Source: Prevotella sp. (GTDB lineage Bacteria; Bacteroidota; Bacteroidia; Bacteroidales; Bacteroidaceae). From it: a stretch of 34,721 nucleotides of DNA. The stretch lies in contig JAILMS010000154.1 in assembly GCA_024692385.1 (NCBI GenBank), positions 1-34,721 of the forward strand. The letters are read 5' to 3'. The notes beneath the pieces were generated by a model, which searched no databases, had not been told where the DNA came from, and saw nothing but the letters and a program-made list of their open reading frames with translations. Positions 25,519-32,701 of the stretch are shown piece after piece (within the stretch, counting starts at the first letter, position 1; each line of letters opens with the position of its first letter). Both the position numbers and the translations under genes were made by a program.

Positions 25519-25546
25519 TATATGTCGCGACTTGTCGCGACATATA
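25519..25546. repeat. Perfect 13-bp-arm palindrome TATATGTCGCGAC-TT-GTCGCGACATATA
   Basis: Direct reading; followed by AAAA tract. Confidence 0.95.
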
Positions 25547-25557
25547 AAAAAGAAGTT

Positions 25558-26019
25558 ATGGTTCAGAATCCTCCCGACTATAGACACGACACCGTACTGC
25601 CCTTGCCCCTTGAGGTAAGGGCAGACGCGTGGGCTGTAGATGCTGCATGCAGCGGCAATCCTGGGCCTATGGAGTATCAGGCCATAGACCTGCAGACAGG
25701 TGCCCGCGTGTTCCATTTCGGTCCGATGAAGGGTACCAACAATATCGGAGAGTTTCTGGCTATTGTCCATGCGCTGGCGCTGATGCAGCAGCAAGGGCTA
25801 CACGACAAGGCTATCTATAGCGACTCTTATAACGCAATTCTGTGGGTACAGAAACGTAAATGCAAGACAAAATTAGAGCGTACTCCTGAGACGGAGCCGC
25901 TCTACCAAATTATTCTGCGCGCCGAGCGTTGGTTGAACACACATACATGGCGCAATCCTATCATCAAATGGGAGACCCAGAAATGGGGCGAAGTACCTGC
26001 CGACTTCGGTAGAAAGTAA
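25558..26019 (+). CDS. RNase H-like domain protein
   Basis: AVDAACSGNPGPMEYQ...GTNNIGEFLAIVHAL...IYSDSYNAILWV; start at MVQNPPDYRHD preferred over 25522. Confidence 0.85.
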   Translation: MVQNPPDYRHDTVLPLPLEVRADAWAVDAACSGNPGPMEYQAIDLQTGARVFHFGPMKGTNNIGEFLAIVHALALMQQQGLHDKAIYSDSYNAILWVQKRKCKTKLERTPETEPLYQIILRAERWLNTHTWRNPIIKWETQKWGEVPADFGRK

Positions 26020-26024
26020 GCCTA

Positions 26025-26048
26025 CCCTCCTTCGAGGAGGGGCTTTTT
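26025..26048. terminator. Convergent-gene terminator, CCCTCCT-TCG-AGGAGGG-GCTTTTT
   Basis: Hairpin plus T tract between RNase H and ribD stops; core resembles the palindromic element. Confidence 0.8.
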
Positions 26049-26973
26049 ATTGAAGGGCCTTGATATACCTCCTTATTTGATTATCACCATAGACTTCAGA
26101 CGATAGAAGACTAACGTCTGAAGGTATCTGTGGAGCGCGCGTACCGTCACTGACAGTGATGGCGCCTGTTTCTACGCGTATTTCATCCCACAGATCAGCC
26201 TCGATAAATGACTCATGCGTCTTGCGACCACCTTCTACTATCAGCGATTGGATACCTTGTTGATAGAGGTCGTCAATCTGCTGCTGTAGAGGTCGCTGAT
26301 GCGTCAGCACCACACGCTTCGGATTAGGGCCATACCAATGACGAACCGTCAGCTGCGGATGCTCCCTGGACTCAGTGGTATGTCCCACCAGTATGGCATC
26401 CTCTTCAGCACGCAACTGGTGACTGACCATCTGCGTCTGTTCGTTGGATATCTGTAGCGCCATGCCGTGATCATCAATGAATCCGTTAGCGGTCTGTGCC
26501 CACTTCAGGATGATATACGGACGGTGCTTAGAATGATAGGTAAAGAAGCGGCGGTTCAACCACTGGCATTCCTTTTCCAGCACACCCACCATGACCTCAA
26601 TGCCTGCCTTGCGCAGCTTCTCAATACCCCTACCCTGCACCTCAGCAAACGGGTCTATGGTACCTACCACCACACGACGTACACCTTTCTTGATAATAAG
26701 GTCGGCACAAGGCGGTGTCTTGCCATAGTGTGAGCAGGGCTCTAAGCTGACATAGATGATAGCATCTTTCAGCAGTGCCTCATCCTCTGGCTTCACAGCA
26801 GCAAAAGCATTGACCTCAGCATGGCCTTGTCCACAGCGCACATGGTAGCCCTCACCGATAATACGATTATTTGCAACAATTACCGCTCCTACCATTGGAT
26901 TGGGGCGTACGCCCTGTATACCATTCGCTGCCAACTGCAGGCAGCGCTGCATATATTTTTCATCAATGCCCAT
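26047..26973 (-). CDS. ribD: Bifunctional diaminohydroxyphosphoribosylaminopyrimidine deaminase / 5-amino-6-(5-phosphoribosylamino)uracil reductase
   Basis: GHAEVNAF, SLEPCSHYGKTPPC; start MGIDEKYMQRC. Confidence 0.95.
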   Translation of the reverse strand: MGIDEKYMQRCLQLAANGIQGVRPNPMVGAVIVANNRIIGEGYHVRCGQGHAEVNAFAAVKPEDEALLKDAIIYVSLEPCSHYGKTPPCADLIIKKGVRRVVVGTIDPFAEVQGRGIEKLRKAGIEVMVGVLEKECQWLNRRFFTYHSKHRPYIILKWAQTANGFIDDHGMALQISNEQTQMVSHQLRAEEDAILVGHTTESREHPQLTVRHWYGPNPKRVVLTHQRPLQQQIDDLYQQGIQSLIVEGGRKTHESFIEADLWDEIRVETGAITVSDGTRAPQIPSDVSLLSSEVYGDNQIRRYIKALQ

Positions 26974-26982
26974 ATTATTTTC

Positions 26983-27010
26983 AACTTTCAACTATCAACT
27001 ATCAACTATT
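26983..27010. repeat. Period-7 tandem repeat AACTATC x4 (one variant each end)
   Basis: AACTTTC AACTATC AACTATC AACTATT. Confidence 0.95.
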
Positions 27011-27015
27011 TTCAC

Positions 27016-27023
27016 TACCTTTG
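27016..27023 (+). promoter_or_regulatory. -7 box TACCTTTG 4 nt before the prmC ATG
   Basis: TACCTTTG-CAGT-ATG. Confidence 0.65.
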
Positions 27024-27027
27024 CAGT

Positions 27028-27879
27028 ATGAATTACAATGAATTGTGGCACCAGTTGGCACCGCTCTATGGCGATGGCGAGGCAAAAGCTATCGCACAGA
27101 TGGTTTATGAAGTGCGCTTTGGCCTATCGCTGTCAGACCTTTACCTCGGCAAAGATACACAATTATCTGCAGACTGCCAAGCTGAAATGCAGGAAATTGC
27201 CGAAAGACTACTGCAAAACGAGCCCGTACAGTATGTATTGGGCGAAGCAACATTCTGCAGTCGCACATTCCATGTAGAGCCAGGCATTCTGATACCACGC
27301 CCAGAAACGGAGCACCTCTGCCGTCTCATCACAAAACATACTACGGATGGTTCCCCCATTCGTACCATTCTTGACATCGGTACAGGTAGCGGTTGTATCG
27401 CCATTACGCTGGCACTCGACATCCCGGGAGCGCAAGTCACTGCTTGGGATATCTCGCCTACTGCCCTGCGAGTGGCCAAAGACAACGCACAACGCCTGGG
27501 AGTAGACATCACCTTTAAAGAAGTTGATATGCTCAGCGTACCATACTCACCTCCCTATGGAGGGGTTGGGGGAGGCTTTGACCTCATCGTCAGCAATCCG
27601 CCTTACATCTGTGACAGCGAGGCCGAGCAGATGGATGCCAACGTGCTGGACTACGAACCAGAGACAGCCCTCTTCGTGCCTGATGATAATCCGCTACAGT
27701 TCTATGTACCCATTATGAACTATGCCCAGTCTGCCCTTCATCCTGGTGGACAACTGTGGTTAGAGACCAACCCACTATACGAAGAAATGATTGAGGAACG
27801 ATTGCTCGAACTGGGCTTCAACGTCATAGCCCACGATGACCAGTTTGGCAAGACTCGTTTTATTCAAGCCATACAATGA
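27028..27879 (+). CDS. prmC: Peptide chain release factor N5-glutamine methyltransferase
   Basis: IPRPETEHL; DIGTGSGCIAI; FDLIVSNPPYI; start MNYNELWHQ. Confidence 0.95.
   Translation: MNYNELWHQLAPLYGDGEAKAIAQMVYEVRFGLSLSDLYLGKDTQLSADCQAEMQEIAERLLQNEPVQYVLGEATFCSRTFHVEPGILIPRPETEHLCRLITKHTTDGSPIRTILDIGTGSGCIAITLALDIPGAQVTAWDISPTALRVAKDNAQRLGVDITFKEVDMLSVPYSPPYGGVGGGFDLIVSNPPYICDSEAEQMDANVLDYEPETALFVPDDNPLQFYVPIMNYAQSALHPGGQLWLETNPLYEEMIEERLLELGFNVIAHDDQFGKTRFIQAIQ
27546..27579. repeat. GC-rich palindromic element embedded in prmC
   Basis: CTCACCTCCCTATGGAGGGGTTGGGGGAGGCTTT encoding SPPYGGVGGGF just before the NPPY motif. Confidence 0.8.
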
Positions 27880-28352
27880 AACAGAAAACTGAAAATGATG
27901 CATACCTGACGCTGGCTGCACTATGTGCACAAGCCGAGCATTGTCAATATGAGATGCTGGAGAAAATGCGTCGCTGGGAACTGCCTGAAGAAGAGCAGGC
28001 CCGCGTGATGCACCGTCTGGTCAGCGAGCGCTATGTCGATGACGAGCGCTATGCCCGTGCCTTCGTCAAGGATAAGGTACGCTACAACAAGTGGGGCCGT
28101 CGCAAGGTAGAACAGGCTCTTTGGCAGAAGCGTATCGACGAAGACATCCGCCAGCGGGTACTCGACGAGGTGGATGATGACGAGTACCTCAGTGTTCTCA
28201 AGCCCCTGCTACAGCAGAAGCGTCGCACCACAAAGGCCAGCAGCGACTACGAGCTCAACCAGAAGTTGGTACGTTTTGCCATCAGTCGCGGTTTTACTTA
28301 CGACATCATCCGGAAATGTTTAGACATTGACGATGTTCCAGATGAAGATTAA
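27876..28352 (+). CDS. recX: RecX family regulatory protein
   Basis: SERYVDDERYARAFVKDKVRYNKWGRRKVEQAL; ATGA overlap with prmC. Confidence 0.9.
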   Translation: MKQKTENDAYLTLAALCAQAEHCQYEMLEKMRRWELPEEEQARVMHRLVSERYVDDERYARAFVKDKVRYNKWGRRKVEQALWQKRIDEDIRQRVLDEVDDDEYLSVLKPLLQQKRRTTKASSDYELNQKLVRFAISRGFTYDIIRKCLDIDDVPDED

Positions 28353-28366
28353 ATTCTCAATTTCCC

Positions 28367-29059
28367 ATGAACTGGTGGACACGCTTTCTTGACTTCATCT
28401 CACCACGAGTGTGCGTAGTGTGTGATCATCGGTTAGCACCCACCGAGCGTTCCCTCTGCGGTGTATGCCTGTTCCACCTGCCCCGCACCGATTTCTATCT
28501 GAAGCCATTAGACAATCCCATGGCTCAGCTCTTCTGGAAACTGACAAATATCCAGAAAGCAGCGGCACTCTTCTACCATCAGCCACACTCCGAGACAGCC
28601 CAACTAATCTACCGACTGAAATACAACAATCGTCCCGACATTGGCGAGGATATGGGGCGCGTCATGGCACAGGAGCTGCTGCGCTCCGACTTCTTCAGCG
28701 ACATCGACGTACTACTACCCGTACCATTGTCTCGCAAACGTTTCCGTCAGCGTGGCTATAACCAAAGTGAGATGTTGGCCATCGGCATCAGCGACATCAC
28801 GCACAAACCCATTATTACGAATGCTCTACAACGTAAAGACTTCCACCAGAGTCAGACAACGCTGAACCGCTGGCAGCGTCAGGAGAATGTAGCCGATACC
28901 TTTCAGCTCACAGACGATAGCCAGCTACAAGGCAAGCACGTCCTGCTCATCGACGACATCTGTACCACTGGTGCCACGCTTATAGCCTGCTCCAATGCAC
29001 TCAGAGCTATTGAGGGCATTCGTATCAGCGTGCTTACCCTCGGCTTTACAAAAGAATAA
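28367..29059 (+). CDS. ComF family phosphoribosyltransferase
   Basis: CVVCDHRL...CGVC; RGYNQSEMLA; VLLIDDICTTGATL. Confidence 0.93.
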   Translation: MNWWTRFLDFISPRVCVVCDHRLAPTERSLCGVCLFHLPRTDFYLKPLDNPMAQLFWKLTNIQKAAALFYHQPHSETAQLIYRLKYNNRPDIGEDMGRVMAQELLRSDFFSDIDVLLPVPLSRKRFRQRGYNQSEMLAIGISDITHKPIITNALQRKDFHQSQTTLNRWQRQENVADTFQLTDDSQLQGKHVLLIDDICTTGATLIACSNALRAIEGIRISVLTLGFTKE

Positions 29060-29097
29060 AACAAAAGTGAGAAGCCATTACTGGTTTCTCACTCAGG

Positions 29098-29169
29098 TAC
29101 CCCGACCGAGAATCGAACTCGGAACTAAGCTTTAGGAGAGCCTTGTTATATCCATTTAACTATCAGGGC
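29098..29169 (-). tRNA. tRNA-Arg (anticodon CCT)
   Basis: Reverse complement GCCCTGATAGTTAAATGGATATAACAAGGCTCTCCTAAAGCTTAGTTCCGAGTTCGATTCTCGGTCGGGGTA; loop CTCCTAA. Confidence 0.95.
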
Positions 29170-29181
29170 AATAAAAAGTGC

Positions 29182-29223
29182 TGCAAAGGTAGTCATTTTT
29201 TATGGAAAATGACTACCTTTGCA
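29182..29223. promoter_or_regulatory. Perfect palindrome with divergent -7 boxes (tRNA-Arg minus, MaoC-like gene plus)
   Basis: TGCAAAGGTAGTCATTTT-ttatgg-AAAATGACTACCTTTGCA, 18-bp arms. Confidence 0.85.
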
Positions 29224-29251
29224 CTAGAATTTTACAAAATCATCAAATTCT

Positions 29252-29716
29252 ATGGGAAAATTAGTCATTAACTCGTATGACGAGTTTGCCGCCCATCTGG
29301 GCGAAGAGCTGGGAGCCTCTGACTGGCTGCTGGTAGATCAGGATCGTATCAACCTGTTTGCTGATGCTACGCTGGACCACCAGTGGATACATGTTGATGT
29401 AGCACGCGCCAAGGAGGAAAGCCCCTACAAGTCTACCATCGCCCACGGCTATCTCACGCTGAGTCTGCTGCCCTACATGTGGGATCAGATTATCGAGGTC
29501 AACAACATTAAGATGCTGGTCAACTATGGTATGACCGATATGCGCTTTGGTCAGCCCGTTATCACTGGCAGCCGTGTACGTCTGGTTACTACGCTGCACA
29601 GCATCCAGAATCTGCGTGGCATCTGCAAGGCAGAGATTAAGTTCAAGATTGAGATTGAAGGACAGCGCAAGCCCGCTCTCGAGGGTATCGCAGCCTTCCT
29701 GTACTATTTCAACTAA
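29252..29716 (+). CDS. MaoC-like (R)-hydratase family protein
   Basis: DQDRINLFADATLDHQWIHVD...STIAHGYLTLSLLP. Confidence 0.9.
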   Translation: MGKLVINSYDEFAAHLGEELGASDWLLVDQDRINLFADATLDHQWIHVDVARAKEESPYKSTIAHGYLTLSLLPYMWDQIIEVNNIKMLVNYGMTDMRFGQPVITGSRVRLVTTLHSIQNLRGICKAEIKFKIEIEGQRKPALEGIAAFLYYFN

Positions 29717-29722
29717 TATCTC

Positions 29723-29758
29723 TAGTCAGACTAGTTGAACTAGTTATACTAGAATTTA
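29723..29758. repeat. Period-9 tandem repeat CTAGTNNNA x4
   Basis: CTAGTCAGA CTAGTTGAA CTAGTTATA CTAGAATTT. Confidence 0.85.
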
Positions 29759-29760
29759 AG

Positions 29761-29795
29761 AAACAGCCCGCTTCCAATTGGAGGTGGGCTGTTTT
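29761..29795. terminator. Intrinsic terminator between convergent genes
   Basis: AAACAGCCC...GGGCTGTTTT. Confidence 0.85.
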
Positions 29796-29796
29796 C

Positions 29797-30264
29797 TTAT
29801 TGCGTCATCTTCATCACATCCTCGAGTGTAAACTTACCCGAGAATACCATGATAGTCACATCATCTTTCTCATCTACCTGCATAGCAACGACAGACTGCT
29901 GCTTACCTATATGATGATAGATGTTCACCTTGCTGTTGTCCTCATTCATCTGCATCAGCAACTCGTATTTATCCTTTGTTATCAGTGCCTTGACGTCGTT
30001 CTTCAGCTTCGTCTGAGCCGATTTGCTTTCAGCATGGATAATCTGAATGCCCGACAACTTACTGGCCAGGCTCTTTACATCCACGCCAGGAACCTGCGGT
30101 GTAGCCTGTTTACCCACCATGCCCAGCATGAATTTAGAGATATACACATAACTGACATCTTTCATGTCGGAATATTTCTCGAATGCCTTGACCTGGGCAT
30201 TGGCAGTGAGGCTGCTCAGAGCCACTACCACACAAAGGAGTGCCTTAATGATTGTCTGTTTCAT
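29797..30264 (-). CDS. DUF4252-like secreted protein
   Basis: Signal peptide; VKAFEKYSDMKDVSYVYISKFML. Confidence 0.75.
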   Translation of the reverse strand: MKQTIIKALLCVVVALSSLTANAQVKAFEKYSDMKDVSYVYISKFMLGMVGKQATPQVPGVDVKSLASKLSGIQIIHAESKSAQTKLKNDVKALITKDKYELLMQMNEDNSKVNIYHHIGKQQSVVAMQVDEKDDVTIMVFSGKFTLEDVMKMTQ

Positions 30265-30658
30265 ATGAGTTCAATACATTTAATTGTTCATACATATTCT
30301 TTTCCGCCTTGTCGCTCAGGACTTTTGCCTTTTCCAGATGGCCCATGCCCTTGTTCAGGTTGACAGCCAACAGGATGAGCGCACGCTCAGCCTCCTGCTG
30401 TGCCTTCACAGGGTCTTGGTAGGTATCCTGCTCAGCCATCATCTCGTTGTTCTCAATACCCAGCAGATGGAATCCCACACCAATAACGAGGGCTACGCAG
30501 GCTGCGGCGGCGATATAGCGCAGAGTCCTGGGCAACGAGCGACGCCGCTGTGCCTTCAGCTCTTCCTGTTCCCATTCGTCTATCTTGGCAGAGAGTCGCT
30601 CTTCCAGTCCTTCAGGAATGGGAATCTGTTCCAATGCTTTGTAGTCTAACTCGTCCAT
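30245..30658 (-). CDS. Single-TM protein, putative anti-sigma factor
   Basis: Overlaps the sigma gene; charged cytoplasmic N-half, one TM (IAAAACVALVIGVGFHL). Confidence 0.5.
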   Translation of the reverse strand: MDELDYKALEQIPIPEGLEERLSAKIDEWEQEELKAQRRRSLPRTLRYIAAAACVALVIGVGFHLLGIENNEMMAEQDTYQDPVKAQQEAERALILLAVNLNKGMGHLEKAKVLSDKAEKNMYEQLNVLNSYETDNH

Positions 30659-31158
30659 GTCTTAGTGATATTTTGGAATTGTTGTTTCAGTTTCTTTTTC
30701 GTTCGCATCACGATGATGCGGATATTGCCTTGAGAGAGTCCTGTGTCTTGCTCTATCTCTTCGTAGGAGCGTTCTTCCATCAGGTGCATCTGGATAATCT
30801 TCGCATCTCTGTCAGGCAGCTCACTGATGAGTCCTTCCATCTGTTTTAACTCGTCTTTAGAGTCAATCTGACAGTCGAGACTCCTTTCATCGGGTGGCGA
30901 GCTCTCCTCCTTCAGTTCTGCTGAGGTATCCAGGCGTTTGAGTCTTCGCTGGTCAAGAAACAGGTTGCGCATCATGGCGACGAGGTAGCTCTCCTTCATC
31001 GCTTCATCTGTCAGACTGTCGCGCTTCTGCCACAGCTTCAGATACAGATCCTGAAGCAGGTCTTCTGCATCCTGCGCGTTCGCCGTCAGATGATAAGCCA
31101 CCCTATAGAGCAGCCTATAATGAGGCATATACCGTTGCTTGAACTCCTGAGCATTCAT
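30646..31158 (-). CDS. ECF-type RNA polymerase sigma-70 factor
   Basis: AYHLTANAQDAEDLLQDLYLKLWQ (region 2) and MEERSYEEIEQDTGLSQGNIRIIVMRTKKKL (region 4). Confidence 0.95.
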   Translation of the reverse strand: MNAQEFKQRYMPHYRLLYRVAYHLTANAQDAEDLLQDLYLKLWQKRDSLTDEAMKESYLVAMMRNLFLDQRRLKRLDTSAELKEESSPPDERSLDCQIDSKDELKQMEGLISELPDRDAKIIQMHLMEERSYEEIEQDTGLSQGNIRIIVMRTKKKLKQQFQNITKTWTS

Positions 31159-31161
31159 CCT

Positions 31162-31980
31162 CTATTTCTGCTCTTTATCGTTTCGAGAGAACTCAATCAC
31201 CACCTTTTTGTCTGTGTTAGGATACTTCTCCTTCACGGCATCACCTACGAGCCAGTTTTCGTTGTTGAACCAGAAGTTATGTTTCCTCATATAATCGGCA
31301 GCTTCCTTTGTCGAGTGAAGCTCTGGGTGCTCTTCGCCATTGATAACAATGAGAGCCTCGCCATTTCCATCATCTATGATGACATCCTTCATATCTACAA
31401 CGATATTGTTGTTATCATCGTTATCGTTGGTGGCCATGCGACTCCTCTCAAGAGCCTTCACCCAGATGTCCTTGTCGATCTTGGTGTCTATATACGATAG
31501 CACCACCGTATTCCATATGTCAATACGTATCAGCAGGTCGCTGACCATTTTGTCGTCCACCTTGCCGTAGAATTTCATCTTGACGCTTGGATTCAGGAAA
31601 TCTGCAAGCCTTTGCTTTATAAGATGAGCAGAATCGCCTAAACTCTCAGAACCGGCATTGCGAATGGTCTCGAACAGCAGCTCGTGATCCTTCAGGGCCT
31701 TGATGTCCTTGTTGATTTGAGCCAACTGTTCCTCGCTGACATTCTTAATCTGTACCTGTTCGCTCTTCTTAAAGTAACTCTTCAACTTAGCGACGTCGGC
31801 AGCAGAGATAATAGTGTCCCCCTTGTCAAGAATCCCAAAACTCTCAAAATTCTCTTTTGTGGTATTCTCGTACACCGCACCAGGCAGCGCCTTATACTTC
31901 TTCATCAGTTCTTCTGCCGTCTGTCCAAATGCACTGCCCACGCAGAACAGCAATGCCAATGATAATAATAATTGTTTCAT
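31162..31980 (-). CDS. DUF4252-like secreted protein with C-terminal extension
   Basis: Signal peptide; DUF4252-like N-half; GEALIVINGEEHPEL... C-terminal extension. Confidence 0.55.
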   Translation of the reverse strand: MKQLLLSLALLFCVGSAFGQTAEELMKKYKALPGAVYENTTKENFESFGILDKGDTIISAADVAKLKSYFKKSEQVQIKNVSEEQLAQINKDIKALKDHELLFETIRNAGSESLGDSAHLIKQRLADFLNPSVKMKFYGKVDDKMVSDLLIRIDIWNTVVLSYIDTKIDKDIWVKALERSRMATNDNDDNNNIVVDMKDVIIDDGNGEALIVINGEEHPELHSTKEAADYMRKHNFWFNNENWLVGDAVKEKYPNTDKKVVIEFSRNDKEQK

Positions 31981-31997
31981 CTCTCTATGCTTTTTGA

Positions 31998-32504
31998 TCA
32001 GTATTTTACGTCGGCATTAAACTTCATGCCACCCTGTAGCTGTTTAGCCATGTCGAATGATCCGTTAATAACTACCAGATTGGCCTCTTCGTCCTCAACT
32101 GCCAGAATGACGTTGGTAGAATGCTCACCATTCTTGGAGAGATAAATCTTTAAGATTTCGCCATCATCACCTTTGGTATCAATCAGCGGTTCCCATTCTT
32201 TACCTTCCAGCAGTTTCTGTGCCGTTTTAAGAAATTTCTTGATACTGCCTTTATCCTCACATTTGAAAACTTTTACGTCATCAAACTGATTAAGGAATTC
32301 CTCTCCATCAGCATCGGAGGCAATATTGACCATCTCGCCCAACTGCAAGCCCTTTCCCTGCTTGGCTGAGAGCTTAATCGTTTCTTTGTCGACATGTGTA
32401 TAATCCACGCCCTTAATCTTAGCCATCTTCTCAAAGTCCGTACTTTGGGCATTGGCACTTACTACTGATAGTAGCACAACGAGTGATAAGATAATTCTTT
32501 TCAT
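31998..32504 (-). CDS. DUF4252-like secreted protein
   Basis: Signal peptide; FEKMAKIKGVDYTHVDKETI. Confidence 0.7.
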   Translation of the reverse strand: MKRIILSLVVLLSVVSANAQSTDFEKMAKIKGVDYTHVDKETIKLSAKQGKGLQLGEMVNIASDADGEEFLNQFDDVKVFKCEDKGSIKKFLKTAQKLLEGKEWEPLIDTKGDDGEILKIYLSKNGEHSTNVILAVEDEEANLVVINGSFDMAKQLQGGMKFNADVKY

Positions 32505-32618
32505 TATTGTTAGTCGTTTAATTTAAAATCTCTGTTATAAGGTCTTATCGATGTCCCTTCTATCAGTACTAACGAGATTTTCTCTGGTTTTGTTACAACG
32601 AAAAACACTTTTTCGCTA

Positions 32619-32626
32619 CAAAGATA
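32619..32626 (-). promoter_or_regulatory. -7 box TATCTTTG (minus) for the DUF4252/sigma operon
   Basis: Plus CAAAGATA, about 115 nt upstream of 32504. Confidence 0.55.
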
Positions 32627-32645
32627 GTGATTTTTCTATAAAAAC

Positions 32646-32678
32646 AATAAGGTGTGCCCCAAAAGGACACACCTTATT
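32646..32678 (-). terminator. Terminator of secDF
   Basis: AATAAGGTGTG...CACACCTTATT, 11-bp arms, T tract on the minus strand. Confidence 0.85.
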
Positions 32679-32701
32679 TATATATGTAATTGAAAAGCTA
32701 C

